The notes below the pieces were generated by a model that was not told the DNA's origin, made no database searches, and saw nothing but the letters and a program-made list of their open reading frames with translations. Shown here one piece after another: positions 26,669 to 36,511 of a stretch of DNA of 64,000 nt; position 1 is the stretch's first letter, and every line of letters starts with the position of its first letter. Position numbers and translations under genes: made by a program. The stretch covers positions 1,845,001 to 1,909,000 of the forward strand of contig CP054184.1 in NCBI GenBank assembly GCA_015709715.1. Direction: 5' to 3'. This DNA comes from Nitrospira sp. (GTDB lineage: Bacteria > Nitrospirota > Nitrospiria > Nitrospirales > Nitrospiraceae).

Positions 26669-27555
26669 AGACGATTCGCTCGACCGCCGCCATGGCCGCC
26701 TGGAGCAAGCGCCTCCATCGGGAAGGTGTCACAATCGGTTTCGTTCCGACTATGGGCGCGCTCCATGCGGGACATCGAGCCTTGATCCGCGCCGCGCGCC
26801 TGGCTTGTGACGCCGTGGTGGTGAGTATCTTCGTCAACCCAACACAATTCGGACCGACGGAAGATCTCTCGAAATACCCGAGGCGGCTCGGCCTCGACCG
26901 ATCACTCTGCCGAGCGGAGGGAGTGGATGTGGTGTTCGCACCGGACCGGGACGCCATGTATCCGCCCGGCAGCCAGACCATCGTGACGGTGCCGGCTCTT
27001 TCTCGGCGTTGGGAAGGAGAAGCACGGCCCCATCATTTCCAGGGCGTGGCCACGATCGTGACGAAGTTGTTGTCGCTCGTCCAGCCTGATACCTCGTGGT
27101 TCGGTCAAAAGGACTACCAACAAGCGGCGCTCGTCCGGCAGCTGGCTGCCGATCTCAATTTGTCGGGACGCATCATCGTCCACCCCACGGTGCGTGAGGC
27201 GGATGGGCTGGCCCTCAGTTCACGAAACGTCTACCTCTCGGCGCAGCAGCGGCAGGCCGCTCCCGTCCTTTTCCGAGCGCTGCAGGCCGGTGCCGCCGCG
27301 CTTCGCTCCGGTGCCAGAAAAGGTCCGCAGATCCGACGCCACATGGTCCGCCTCGTCGCACAGGAACCGATAGCCACGATCGATTACTTGGCCGTGTGTG
27401 ATCCACGCAGCCTGGAACCCCTAGCCACGGTCCAGTCGCAAGCCGTTCTGCTGGGAGCGATTCGTATCGGAGGTGTCCGGCTGCTCGATAACCTGCTGGT
27501 GACCGTGCGCACATCATCGCGTCGACCACGTACGGCACTCCACGAGAGCCGATGA
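26665..27555 (+). CDS. panC: Pantothenate synthetase
   Basis: PanC joins pantoate and beta-alanine with ATP to form pantothenate. The 296-residue product shows FVPTMGALHAGH (HIGH-type motif), VVVSIFVNPTQFGPTEDL, the lysine region FGQKDYQQAALVRQL and LALSSRNVYLS. The start is GTG at 26665, overlapping the folK stop as GTGA. Confidence 0.95.
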   Translation: MKTIRSTAAMAAWSKRLHREGVTIGFVPTMGALHAGHRALIRAARLACDAVVVSIFVNPTQFGPTEDLSKYPRRLGLDRSLCRAEGVDVVFAPDRDAMYPPGSQTIVTVPALSRRWEGEARPHHFQGVATIVTKLLSLVQPDTSWFGQKDYQQAALVRQLAADLNLSGRIIVHPTVREADGLALSSRNVYLSAQQRQAAPVLFRALQAGAAALRSGARKGPQIRRHMVRLVAQEPIATIDYLAVCDPRSLEPLATVQSQAVLLGAIRIGGVRLLDNLLVTVRTSSRRPRTALHESR

Positions 27556-27556
27556 C

Positions 27557-28060
27557 TCAGCCGCCCGGATGGGTCTGTTGATAGGCGAGCAGATCGAGCA
27601 CCAATTGCCCCATCCGCGGCTTATCCTCTGGATGGAACTCGAGAAACTTGACCCCGATGGAGAGGGGCTGGATGGAAGAGATCATCGCCGATTCGATCTT
27701 GATATCCGGCTGACCGCCGGGCACCCGCACCAACACCTTCACGAAGGTACCCCGGGGGAGGGGGGTCGTCGCCTGCAGGGTACAGCCGCCCATCGAAATA
27801 TCGCTGACCAGCGCATCCATCGTCGGCTGGTCCCAGACCAACGAGGCCACCAGGTTGGCGCGCAACCGCCGATATTCCCGGCGATCGAACTCTTGGGACG
27901 TGAGGCGCTTTCCCGGCCGCCGCGCACGAAAGCTGGCCGTGCAGAGCTGGCAACGAAAACGGAAGACGTGCAGCCGGGTTAAGGCCTTTTCAAGGAGGCT
28001 GGTCCCTGAGGTCACGCGCACAAAGGGCGTCCCGCAGGAAGGACAATGCAGTTCTTTCAT
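27557..28060 (-). CDS. PilZ-domain protein with N-terminal CxxC zinc-finger-like region
   Basis: The 167-residue product has four cysteines as two CxxC pairs (CPSCGTPF at residues 6-13 and CQLCTASF near 38-45). A PilZ domain from about residue 58 follows. The c-di-GMP motifs are intact: RREYRRLR (RxxxR) and VSDISMGGC (DxSxxG). It should bind c-di-GMP in the cytoplasm. It is the downstream neighbour of the mazG-like/rmuC pair with a 1-bp gap and may be co-transcribed. Confidence 0.82.
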   Translation of the reverse strand: MKELHCPSCGTPFVRVTSGTSLLEKALTRLHVFRFRCQLCTASFRARRPGKRLTSQEFDRREYRRLRANLVASLVWDQPTMDALVSDISMGGCTLQATTPLPRGTFVKVLVRVPGGQPDIKIESAMISSIQPLSIGVKFLEFHPEDKPRMGQLVLDLLAYQQTHPGG

Positions 28061-28061
28061 A

Positions 28062-28490
28062 TCAGGGCTCTGCCTTCGGCATCTCCGTCACCACCTCCGA
28101 GGAGGCACGGCCACGACCGACAACCTGAGCAGCCACGATGGGCTCAACCTGCGCGGGGGAATAGGTCGGTGGCTTCACCCACTTGCCGTCGGCGCGCTTG
28201 TAGCCTCCCACCTTGCTGAGGTTCGACCGATGGACCTCGCGAAAGATCGGCTCCATATCCATACCGTAGGAGACCGCCGTTCCGTAGACGACATACAGCA
28301 GGTCGGCCAGTTCCTTGGCAATTGCGGAGAGATCCTTGCCGTCCAAGGCCTCCTTGAGTTCGTCGAATTCCTCCTGAATGAGACGCACCCTCAGTCGGCG
28401 CGTCTCATCCGCCGGGATCGTCGGACGCTCATGGATGGCAATCTCAAATTTGCGGTGGAATTCCTCCACCATCGCTTGGGGATCGATCAT
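28062..28490 (-). CDS. MazG-like nucleotide pyrophosphohydrolase
   Basis: The 142-residue all-alpha NTP pyrophosphohydrolase (PRA-PH/MazG-like) has the metal-binding acidic clusters RLIQEEFDELKEAL (ExxE) and AKELADLLYVVYGTAV (ExxD). A C-terminal extension (about residues 95-142) is low in complexity. The family cleans up non-canonical nucleotides or dCTP-type substrates. Its ATG overlaps the rmuC stop (ATGA), linking it to DNA maintenance. Confidence 0.82.
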   Translation of the reverse strand: MIDPQAMVEEFHRKFEIAIHERPTIPADETRRLRVRLIQEEFDELKEALDGKDLSAIAKELADLLYVVYGTAVSYGMDMEPIFREVHRSNLSKVGGYKRADGKWVKPPTYSPAQVEPIVAAQVVGRGRASSEVVTEMPKAEP

Positions 28491-29902
28491 CCCAATGTCC
28501 TGAGGTCGTCCACGGAAAGCGAAAGGCTCACCCTGGGTGCGACATCCGAGGTCTCCAGCATCCCGATCTCTTTGTCCGATGAGATGCCCAACTCTTTGAA
28601 CTTTCTCGCCGCAGGCAAGACCCTGGATTCCAGCGATCCCACCGCCTTGTTGTAGGCCCCCACGCTCTTGCTCAACGCATGACCGATGTCGTTGAGGTGG
28701 CCGACCAACAACGCCATCCGTTCATAAAGCTCCTTCCCGAGACGGCCGGCCCGTTCCGCATGCTGCGTCAATTGCTCCTGCTTCCAACCATAGGCCACCG
28801 CGCGCAACAGCGCCATCAGCGTGGCGGGAGTCGCAACGACCACCCCCTGAGCGAATCCATCTTCGATCAAGGTGGAGTCCTGCTCCAAGGCCGCGCCGAG
28901 AAACTGCTCACCCGGCAGGAAGAGCACGACGAACTCCGGCGCCTGCGCAAACTGATTCCAATAAGCCTTGAGGCTCAATGCCTCCATCCTCGCCCGTACC
29001 TGATCGGCGTGTCGACGCAAGTGTGCCTGGCGCTGTCGATCGTCCTGGGCTTCATAGGCATCGAGATAGGCCGACAACACCGTTTTGGCATCCACGACTA
29101 CCTGGCGTCCGCCCGGCAGATACACGACCATGTCGGGTCGCAGAAGACCTTCCATGGTGCCGACCGTATCCTGCTCGATGAAATCGCAATGCACCACCAT
29201 CCCGGCCAGCTCCGCCACGCGACGCAAGGTCATCTCACCCCACCGTCCTCGGACCGACGGAGCCCGGAGCGCCTTCACCAAGTTCCCGGTTTCCTGCTGC
29301 AGCCGCTGATGGGATTCGGCCATGAACTTCAACTGCTGGTCCAGACCGCCGTACTCCCGCTGCCTCATCTGCTCGGCCTGCCGCAACTGCTCTTCGTATC
29401 GGCGGAGCGACTCCTCCAATGGCCTTACCAATTCACCGATCGCCTGCTGGCGTTGCGACAACTCTCCCTTAGCCTCAGCCTGGAGCGCCGCAAACGACGT
29501 TCGTGCCAAATTCAGGAAGGCTTCGTTGTTCTGCTTGAGGGCCTGGCCGGACAGGGCTTCGAAGGATGCCTGCAATTCCTGCCGCGCTTGCGCCAGCAGC
29601 GATTGCTGCTCCTCGAGATTGCGGACCAGCGCCTCCATTCTCGTGTCGGTCTTGGCTCGCGCCAACTGCGACTCCGCCACTTCCTGCCGGAGTTGCTCGA
29701 CCTGCCGTTGATGTTCGTCCGACTGTTGTTGCCACAGGACGGCCGACGCTTCGGCGCGTTGTGCATGTTCCCCGCTCTCGATCAGCTGGGCATGAAACCT
29801 GGCGTGGAGGCGAGACGACACCCACCAACCGGCCAGCAACAGGCCCACCATCAGCCCGAGGACGAGACCGATTCCAAATGTCGCGGAGGTAAAGTCGATC
29901 AT
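28487..29902 (-). CDS. rmuC: DNA recombination protein RmuC homologue
   Basis: The 471-residue product has an N-terminal membrane anchor (about residues 8-28), a long coiled coil (about 30-190), then the RmuC domain. The domain contains LRAPSVRGRWGEMTLRRVAE, VVDAKTVLSAYLDAYE and FVVLFLPGEQFLGAAL. RmuC restricts certain DNA rearrangements; its biochemistry is poorly known. It is coupled by ATGA to the MazG-like gene. Confidence 0.92.
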   Translation of the reverse strand: MIDFTSATFGIGLVLGLMVGLLLAGWWVSSRLHARFHAQLIESGEHAQRAEASAVLWQQQSDEHQRQVEQLRQEVAESQLARAKTDTRMEALVRNLEEQQSLLAQARQELQASFEALSGQALKQNNEAFLNLARTSFAALQAEAKGELSQRQQAIGELVRPLEESLRRYEEQLRQAEQMRQREYGGLDQQLKFMAESHQRLQQETGNLVKALRAPSVRGRWGEMTLRRVAELAGMVVHCDFIEQDTVGTMEGLLRPDMVVYLPGGRQVVVDAKTVLSAYLDAYEAQDDRQRQAHLRRHADQVRARMEALSLKAYWNQFAQAPEFVVLFLPGEQFLGAALEQDSTLIEDGFAQGVVVATPATLMALLRAVAYGWKQEQLTQHAERAGRLGKELYERMALLVGHLNDIGHALSKSVGAYNKAVGSLESRVLPAARKFKELGISSDKEIGMLETSDVAPRVSLSLSVDDLRTLG

Positions 29903-29995
29903 GGCAGTTTCCCTACAGGCTTCACCAGGAAGCCGGCATCCCGATCACCTATTGTAGGGAAATCCCGTAGAGACTACGAAAAACAGATCTAAAGG

Positions 29996-32623
29996 TCAAG
30001 CGGCCGATCGCCGAACGATCCCTTCCGTACAGTCAATTTTCACCTGTTCGTTTTCGGACAACCGCTGCGTGACATGGGGCACATTGACCAGAACTGGCAG
30101 GCCATACTCACGAGCCATGATGGCTCCGTGCGACAAGGTACCGCCCATCTCGGCGACCAATCCGGCCGCCACGCTGAAGAGCGGCGCCAACCCGGGATCG
30201 ATGACCGGAACGACGAGGATATCACCCTGCCGCACCCGTCCCCAATCGGTCGGCGATCGCACAATTCGAACAGGCCCCTCGGCCTGGCCGGCACTGATGG
30301 CGACGCCGCGCAGCTGCCTCCCCTCGCCCTGGCTACCTCCAGCTTCTTCCCCCTCAATCGGCTCCTGCCAATCTCGAATCGTATCCGGCACCTGAACCAA
30401 CCCGTAGCGGGAGTGCTCCTCACGACGCGCACGGGCCAAGTCCTTCCAATTTCTCTGCTCACCCGCACACAACGCCTCAAACTCCTCCAGCGCGAGGTAA
30501 AAGAGATCTTCCCGCAGAGCCAGGAGGCCCTGTTCGACCAGATGGTCTCCGAACCGTAGCAAGAGATGCCGGACAGCGGTCGAGTAATACATCAAATGGT
30601 GCCGGTTCGCTTCCCGAAGCGCGGAGAACCGATTGAGCCGCCGATACCACCACTGAAACCACCACCAACGCAGCGGCCAGTGCCCCACTCGTCGTTTGAT
30701 TTCCTCCAGAGCCTCCTCACGGCGAGCCGCCTGGCGCCGCAACACCTCGTCGGCAGAATCGGTTGCGTCACCCCGCACCTGCGCCCGCACGACTGCCAGA
30801 ACGCTGGCCGGCTGCTCCGCAATGCGCGGCGACATGATGTCCGATTCGCCGACCGCTCGATGGCCATAGTCCTCCAGATACCGGTCGAAGACCGTGAGAA
30901 ACTGCGAATGAGACAGGGCATCGCGATATTCGCCGGCATCCCACTGTGGCGACAGAAACCATTCTCGAACCTGCCGTTCGGTACGCGCGAGGTCGGCGAG
31001 CTCGGCTACGCGAAGGATGTGTTGGGCGCTGACCACGACGCCCTGGCCTTGCATCGAGGCATTCAACAAGACTCGCCAATCTGGACCGAGCCAGCCGGGC
31101 AGGCTCGCGCTGAGCGCCTGGAGACTTTGAGCCACTCCCCCGACAATCCCGAAGGTCATCTCGTGACGATCGAGCCAGCGACGCATCTCAGCAAGCGCGT
31201 CGAGAAGGTCCTGCGGCGACCGATCGCGAAGACGGTCCGGACGAGAAACCTCGGCCATCTTTTTCATCTCCGCAAAATGGCCACCGTTCCACCTTGCCAC
31301 CCGCCGCCACTCACGCAACATGGCATACCCAGCCCGTAGGAGGTGGAACCATCCCAAGGGTTTCACAGGCGGCATGAAAGACAACGACTCTCCTCCTGCC
31401 TGCTCGGTGAAGAGGAGGGGATTTCCCCGCAACTGAACGGTAAACGAGTAAAACAGGGTCAGGTTCAAGTAGGGGCGACCATGTCGCACACGGACGGACG
31501 TCACCCCCTCGTCGATGTTGCACCCCAAGCAACGATAATGCGCAATGAGATGGTCTTCCATAAACCGTTCTAAGAATGAGAGCCCCAAAGGGCTGGGAAG
31601 TTCTGGCAGCGTCTCTTTGAGGTTAGCCCTCGTCCATTCACAGTCATCGTTGGTCAGGGCATCAGACGGGTGCACGCCGGTGATCGGCCGAACCTGCATC
31701 ACCCAGAGCCGCTCTGCATCCCACACCCACTCGAGATCGACGGGGTGCCGGCAGGTCTGCTCGATCTGCTTGCAGAAACTTGCAAGCTCCAGGAGTTGCG
31801 AGTCAGACAGCGAGGACCGACATTGGTCGGGTTCCGGTATTGCTTCCGTCCGGAGGCCTCCTGTGTCCTGCACTAACTGCTGAACTTTTTTCGCCAGCAG
31901 TTTCCGACGAATGATCGGTGGGCGAACACCGTCCTGTATCTCGACCATATAGTAGTCCGGCGAGGCTTCCCCACTGACCAACGGCGCCGCAAGACCCGGC
32001 ACCGCATTGACGACGACTTGAGAGCGACGCCCCGTCGACGGATGGATCGAATAGGCCACACCCGCGGCCTTTGCCTGCAGCATCGGTTGAATCACCACGG
32101 CCATGTCCGGGCCGATCATATTTACCCCAAACCGTTGGAGGTACTGGCACACGTGGGGCGCCCAGAGCGATATCCAGCAGTCCCGGGTAGCCTGTGCGAC
32201 GTCTTCCGATGCGCAGCCCAGGGTCGTGCGGTACAGGCCTGCCGCACTGGCTGTCGCCGCATCTTCATTGGTTGCGGAAGAACGTACAGCCCATCGGACT
32301 CCCGGCGCAGGCTCGAGCGATTTCAGGCGGCCGGCCAGCTCGGCCGTAAACCCCGGCGGCCATGGTTGCTCCGCCAACAACCGCTGAACACGCAGACGCA
32401 CCACCGCTTGCTCCACATCGCTCGCATGAAACAACTCCTGCCAAGCCGCCGCCACATCACAACCGGCGGCTTCAAGGATTCGTCGGTAGACAACCGTCGT
32501 GATGCACAGACCGCGCGGGACCGCGCAACCGGCCGTCCACAGCTTCGCAAGACCGGCAGCTTTTCCACCGACCAGACGCAGATCACAACTTGCCTCCAAA
32601 GGAAGCAGCAGCGGTTCAGCCAT
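29996..32623 (-). CDS. PEP-synthase-like phosphotransferase, rifampicin phosphotransferase (Rph)-like architecture
   Basis: The 875-residue product has the three-domain order of Rph. An N-terminal ATP-grasp (about 1-320) shows LVGGKAAGLAKLW, RWAVRSSATNEDAATASAAG and the Mg site LEWVWDAERLWVMQVRPITG. A long variable middle domain (about 330-760) follows. The C-terminal swivelling His domain has GGTLSHGAIMAREYGLPVLV with the phospho-carrier His at about 832. The PEP/pyruvate TIM barrel of true PEP synthase is absent. Length and His position match Listeria Rph (His825). It follows glycerate kinase by 14 bp. The substrate need not be rifampicin; the middle domain decides it. Confidence 0.75.
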   Translation of the reverse strand: MAEPLLLPLEASCDLRLVGGKAAGLAKLWTAGCAVPRGLCITTVVYRRILEAAGCDVAAAWQELFHASDVEQAVVRLRVQRLLAEQPWPPGFTAELAGRLKSLEPAPGVRWAVRSSATNEDAATASAAGLYRTTLGCASEDVAQATRDCWISLWAPHVCQYLQRFGVNMIGPDMAVVIQPMLQAKAAGVAYSIHPSTGRRSQVVVNAVPGLAAPLVSGEASPDYYMVEIQDGVRPPIIRRKLLAKKVQQLVQDTGGLRTEAIPEPDQCRSSLSDSQLLELASFCKQIEQTCRHPVDLEWVWDAERLWVMQVRPITGVHPSDALTNDDCEWTRANLKETLPELPSPLGLSFLERFMEDHLIAHYRCLGCNIDEGVTSVRVRHGRPYLNLTLFYSFTVQLRGNPLLFTEQAGGESLSFMPPVKPLGWFHLLRAGYAMLREWRRVARWNGGHFAEMKKMAEVSRPDRLRDRSPQDLLDALAEMRRWLDRHEMTFGIVGGVAQSLQALSASLPGWLGPDWRVLLNASMQGQGVVVSAQHILRVAELADLARTERQVREWFLSPQWDAGEYRDALSHSQFLTVFDRYLEDYGHRAVGESDIMSPRIAEQPASVLAVVRAQVRGDATDSADEVLRRQAARREEALEEIKRRVGHWPLRWWWFQWWYRRLNRFSALREANRHHLMYYSTAVRHLLLRFGDHLVEQGLLALREDLFYLALEEFEALCAGEQRNWKDLARARREEHSRYGLVQVPDTIRDWQEPIEGEEAGGSQGEGRQLRGVAISAGQAEGPVRIVRSPTDWGRVRQGDILVVPVIDPGLAPLFSVAAGLVAEMGGTLSHGAIMAREYGLPVLVNVPHVTQRLSENEQVKIDCTEGIVRRSAA

Positions 32624-32637
32624 GGGAGGGATAGTAG

Positions 32638-33975
32638 CTAAAGGACGAGGAGGAGATAAAGGTCGTTGACGTTGGTCCCGGTCGGGCCGGTGATAATGTG
32701 ACCGTCGAGGGTTTCAAAAAAGGGGTAGGCGTCATTGTTGAGGAGCGCGCGGATGGGATCTTCGCCTTTCCGATGGGCCCGCGACACGGTGTCACCGCTC
32801 ACGATCGCACCGGCTCCCGGAGTGGGTCCGTCCGTGCCATCGGTCGCAAACCCCACCACCCAGACGTTCGGCAGACCGGCAATCTCCAGAGCTGCCGCCA
32901 GGGCAAACTCCTGCGCCCGACCGCCCTTGCCCACGCCTCGCATGGTCACCGTCGTCTCCCCACCCGCGATCACGCAACAAGGTGACGGGACGGGACGGCC
33001 GCGCACGACGATTTCCCGTGCGATGGCTCCGAACACCTTGGCGACCTCCCGTGCTTCTCCGGTCACCGTGGTGGACAGGACCAGGGAGTGAAGTCTTTGC
33101 GCCCTCGCAGCCTTTCGCGCCGCCTCGACTGCGGCCTCGTTATTTCCAATCAAGCAGTTGTGGACCCGACGGAAGAGGGCGGCTCCCGGTTTGGGCGTTT
33201 CCGTGATGGTACGTTCCATGCCGCTTTGTAGTCTTTTCCGTACCGCGGCCGGCACCTGCGTCGCCACTCCATACCGTTCCAGAATCCTCCAAGCTTCCAA
33301 GAACGTCGTGGCGTCGGGGGCGGTCGGCCCGGAGCCGATAGTGCTCAGATCGTTGCCAATCACATCGGAGAGAATAATGCTCGTCACCCGCGCCCGTGTT
33401 GCCGCCGCTAATTGTCCCCCTTTCACCAGAGAGAGATGCTTTCGAACGGCATTCATCTCTTGGATAGTGGCACCCGATCGCAGCAGCAATTTCGTGGTCT
33501 GCTGTTTGTCTTCGAGGGTCAGACCTGCCGCGGGAGCCGGTAACAGGCTGGACGCCCCGCCCGACAAGAGGACGATCAACAGATCGTCACGGTTCAGCGT
33601 TCGAACCAGCTCCAACACCTGCCGAGCGGCTTCTTGCCCCCGCGCATCAGGTACCGGATGCCCTGCCTCTACGATGCGGATTCTTTCAGTGGGGGCACCA
33701 TGTCCATCCTTCACCACCACAAGGCCGGCTTCGATTCTCCTTCCCACTCGACCTTCGAGGGCTTGGGCCATTCGCGCCGAGGCCTTGCCGGCACCGACGA
33801 CTACCACCCGCCGGTCTGCGCCGATCCGATAGTGCCGGTCGCCGATGGTCAGTGAGCCAGGCCTCCAGCGAACCTGTCGGCGAACAGCCTCGTAAGGATC
33901 AACCGCCCGCAAGGAGGCCTGTAACAGACCGGTCAACAGCCTTCGCGTAGAGGGATGGGAGACGCCGACATGCAT
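32638..33975 (-). CDS. Glycerate 2-kinase (GckA/TtuD/MOFRL family)
   Basis: The 445-residue enzyme phosphorylates D-glycerate to 2-phosphoglycerate. Visible blocks are VVGAGKASARMAQAL, VKDGHGAP, LLSGGASSLLPAPAAGLTLE and MNAVRKHLSLVKGGQLA. The C-terminal MOFRL domain has CVIAGGETTVTM, GGRAQEFALAAALE and GFATDGTDGPTPGAGAI. It lies between the lytic transglycosylase (6-bp gap) and the Rph-like enzyme in one operon. Confidence 0.92.
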   Translation of the reverse strand: MHVGVSHPSTRRLLTGLLQASLRAVDPYEAVRRQVRWRPGSLTIGDRHYRIGADRRVVVVGAGKASARMAQALEGRVGRRIEAGLVVVKDGHGAPTERIRIVEAGHPVPDARGQEAARQVLELVRTLNRDDLLIVLLSGGASSLLPAPAAGLTLEDKQQTTKLLLRSGATIQEMNAVRKHLSLVKGGQLAAATRARVTSIILSDVIGNDLSTIGSGPTAPDATTFLEAWRILERYGVATQVPAAVRKRLQSGMERTITETPKPGAALFRRVHNCLIGNNEAAVEAARKAARAQRLHSLVLSTTVTGEAREVAKVFGAIAREIVVRGRPVPSPCCVIAGGETTVTMRGVGKGGRAQEFALAAALEIAGLPNVWVVGFATDGTDGPTPGAGAIVSGDTVSRAHRKGEDPIRALLNNDAYPFFETLDGHIITGPTGTNVNDLYLLLVL

Positions 33976-33981
33976 GGCGGC

Positions 33982-35067
33982 TTACGGAAGCTTGTCCTGC
34001 TTGAAGCACCGATTCGGGCAGGTCTGTCGAGGCACCTTCACCTGGTAGCTTCCCTTGGGCAGGTAATCTTTGGTGAATTCCGGATTGAGCATCTTGAGCT
34101 CAAGAAAGTAGGTCCCATACTCCTCTGCAATGGAGGTGAGTCGCCGCTGAGGCTCCTTGATCGTCACCGTCACCGTCTCCGTCTCCAGCGGTGAATAGAG
34201 GTCCTTTTTGGTCAAACCCAGATACTTTTCCGGCTGGGAATAGATCTCTTTGGCCGCGATGATACGCGGCACGTAGCGCATGGTTTCCCGTGGGCCGTGC
34301 ATACGCCAATAATCGGGCACCTTTTGTTCTTTCAGCAGTTTCCGCACCCGATCTTCTCCGGCATTGTAGGAGGCCATAGCCAGAAACCAATCTCCCTGCT
34401 GCAGGTCCCGAAGATAGCGCAGATACTTGATCGCCGCCTCGGTGGACATTTCTAGATTCCGCCGCTCATCGAGCCAACGATCACTGTGTAGTTTGTATCG
34501 CTTGCCCGTTGAGTTGATGAATTGCCAGGGACCTGAGGCCTTGGCCCGAGAGTAGGCCGCGGCAATGCACTTGCTCTCGACCAACAACATATATTTTAGG
34601 TCGTCGGGCAACCCAGCTTCAGCAAGCTGCTTTTCGGCCGGCGCAAAACAACGACCCGTGCGCTTGGCTAGGATGATACTCTCTCCTTGATCTTCCAAGA
34701 ATTGATAGAACTCATATTCGATGCGCTCGCGCACCTGCCAATTGTCCAGAGGAACCGATTGGCCGGCAAAGGTCAGTTTATCCGGCAGCTTGAAGGAGCT
34801 CAGGAAAAACCGTTCTCCTTCCCGCTTGATTTCCGGAAGAATCACCAGACGATCTTCCACTTCGGCAGCCTGATCGAGCTCGCCCGCAGACCCTGCAGCT
34901 GCTCGGTCGGATTCCGATCCGTTCTGGCCGTGATCAGGCGGAATCGCCGGAGCCGGCTCGACACCCTGGAGGTTCGACGGCGCCTCCGCGCGCAGGGGCA
35001 TGGCCGGCGTCAGAGAGAAAGACAACAACACCAGGAACCAGAACATTCGTTGCCGCATGTAGTTCAT
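33982..35067 (-). CDS. MltD-like lytic transglycosylase
   Basis: The 361-residue exported peptidoglycan lyase has a signal peptide at residues 1-27 and a Pro/Asp/Glu-rich linker. The SLT domain contains the catalytic glutamate in MLLVESKC, then SRAKASGPWQFINSTGKRY and LAMASYNAGEDRVRKLL. The C-terminal 70 residues (VTVTIKEPQRRLTSIAEEYG ... GSYQVKVP) look like a weak LysM-type module. A single cysteine pair closes the protein. It heads the operon with glycerate kinase and the Rph-like enzyme, and is divergent from the uracil-DNA glycosylase gene. Confidence 0.85.
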   Translation of the reverse strand: MNYMRQRMFWFLVLLSFSLTPAMPLRAEAPSNLQGVEPAPAIPPDHGQNGSESDRAAAGSAGELDQAAEVEDRLVILPEIKREGERFFLSSFKLPDKLTFAGQSVPLDNWQVRERIEYEFYQFLEDQGESIILAKRTGRCFAPAEKQLAEAGLPDDLKYMLLVESKCIAAAYSRAKASGPWQFINSTGKRYKLHSDRWLDERRNLEMSTEAAIKYLRYLRDLQQGDWFLAMASYNAGEDRVRKLLKEQKVPDYWRMHGPRETMRYVPRIIAAKEIYSQPEKYLGLTKKDLYSPLETETVTVTIKEPQRRLTSIAEEYGTYFLELKMLNPEFTKDYLPKGSYQVKVPRQTCPNRCFKQDKLP

Positions 35068-35154
35068 GATCCTTTCGTCCGTGCGAGAGCCCCCATGCTA
35101 CCAACAAGGTCGGCGAGGGACAAGCACCCTCACGCTTTGCTACACTCTTCCACG

Positions 35155-35853
35155 ATGTCCTCGCTGGCCTCTCTGCATGCCGAGATTGTCTCCTGTCGAC
35201 GCTGCCCGCGACTGGTTGCCTATCGGGAAGCGGTTGCCAGAAACAAACGGCGCCAATTCCAACACTGGACCTATTGGGGGAAACCGATATCCGGCTTTGG
35301 GGACCCCCACGCGCGCCTCTACGTGCTAGGCCTAGCACCGGCGGCCCATGGGGGCAATCGAACCGGGCGGATCTTCACAGGAGATCGAAGCGGAGACTGG
35401 TTGTATGAGGCCTTGCATCGATTCGGGTTCGCCAATCAAGCCTCTTCCACCCACGTCGATGATGGCCTCAAACTCACCGACTGTTATATCGCCGCAGCCG
35501 TACGTTGCGCCCCGCCGGACAATAAGCCCAGCCCGGGTGAATTCACAGCCTGTCGGCCCTACATTCTGAGTGAGTTGCTCTACCTGTCGCGGGTGCAGGT
35601 CGTTGTCGCATTAGGGAAGATCGCCTTCGACCAGTATCTTCGGGCCTGGCGCGAGCGAGGGCACACCGTCCCCTCTCCCGCCCCCAAATTTGGTCACGGG
35701 AAGGCCTATGCCTTGCCAGGAGGCATCACATTGATCGGCTCTTACCATCCAAGCCAGCAGAACACGTTCACCGGCAAGCTGACCAGACCGATGTTCCACC
35801 GCATCTTTGCTGCGGTTCGCCGCCACCTTGGCGTAATTCCTTTCAGCGGCTAA
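35155..35853 (+). CDS. Uracil-DNA glycosylase, family 5 (UDGb)-like
   Basis: The 232-residue DNA-repair enzyme has motif A GLAPAAHGGNRTGRIFTGDRS, shortened here to GLAPAAHGGNRTGR, of family-5 UDG. It also has the cysteine set MSSLASLHAEIVSCRRCPRL for a 4Fe-4S cluster and the C-terminal motif SYHPSQQNTFTGKLT (HPS). TDCYIAAAVRCAPPDNKPSP also fits. Family 5 lacks the usual catalytic Asp in motif A, as here. The ATG at 35155 starts at the homologous N-terminus; the open frame further upstream is antisense to the transglycosylase. Confidence 0.88.
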   Translation: MSSLASLHAEIVSCRRCPRLVAYREAVARNKRRQFQHWTYWGKPISGFGDPHARLYVLGLAPAAHGGNRTGRIFTGDRSGDWLYEALHRFGFANQASSTHVDDGLKLTDCYIAAAVRCAPPDNKPSPGEFTACRPYILSELLYLSRVQVVVALGKIAFDQYLRAWRERGHTVPSPAPKFGHGKAYALPGGITLIGSYHPSQQNTFTGKLTRPMFHRIFAAVRRHLGVIPFSG

Positions 35854-35863
35854 ATTTAGTGCC

Positions 35864-36511
35864 TTATTTCTTGGCCAGGCCTTCCCAATCGGCAAGGAAC
35901 TTCTTGAGACCGTTGTCCGTAAGAGGATGTTTCACCAGTTGCTGGAAAACGGGATACGGCATCGTGCAAATGTCTCCCCCGGCCAGCGCCGCTTCCACGA
36001 CATGCTGGGGATGCCGCACACTCGCCACCAGCACCTTGGTCTTGAATTCGTAATTCTTATAAATGGTGACGATTTGTCTGATCAAAGCCATGCCGTCGGA
36101 ACTCACGTCGTCAAGGCGACCAATAAAGGGTGAGACGCACCACGCCCCGGCTTTCGCTGCAAGCAAGGCCTGTGTGGGGGAGAAACACAAGGTCACGTTG
36201 ACTCGGATCCCTTCCGATGCCAGCTTCTTGGTAGCGCGCAAGCCTTCAGGAATCAATGGGACCTTGACCACGATGTTCTTGTGAATCTTCGCGAGGTCCC
36301 GGCCTTCCTTGACCATCGCCTCGGCTTCGAGCGCCACGACCTCAGCGCTGATCGGGCCATCGACCATCTGGCAAATCTCCGCCAGCATCTCTTTGAAACT
36401 CCGCCCCTCTTTGGCGACGAGAGACGGATTGGTGGTGACCCCGTCGATCAGACCAAGGCTCGCGCCCTCTTGAATTTCCTTCACATTGGCTGTGTCCAGA
36501 TACAGGTGCAT
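35864..36511 (-). CDS. Transaldolase / fructose-6-phosphate aldolase (TalC/FSA type)
   Basis: The 215-residue class I aldolase has [26 protein letters not shown] and the Schiff-base lysine K83 in NIVVKVPL. It also has [20 protein letters not shown] and SPFIGRLDD. The short form is typical of bacterial TalC, usually with transaldolase activity. It likely serves the pentose phosphate pathway, matching zwf at 54620. It is convergent with the UDG gene. Confidence 0.9.
   Translation of the reverse strand: MHLYLDTANVKEIQEGASLGLIDGVTTNPSLVAKEGRSFKEMLAEICQMVDGPISAEVVALEAEAMVKEGRDLAKIHKNIVVKVPLIPEGLRATKKLASEGIRVNVTLCFSPTQALLAAKAGAWCVSPFIGRLDDVSSDGMALIRQIVTIYKNYEFKTKVLVASVRHPQHVVEAALAGGDICTMPYPVFQQLVKHPLTDNGLKKFLADWEGLAKK

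Noticed and set aside
28679-29992. Long plus-strand reading frame opposite rmuC
   Set aside because: It is antisense to a clear RmuC protein and its translation is low-complexity (Leu/Gln/Arg/His). High GC creates such shadow frames.
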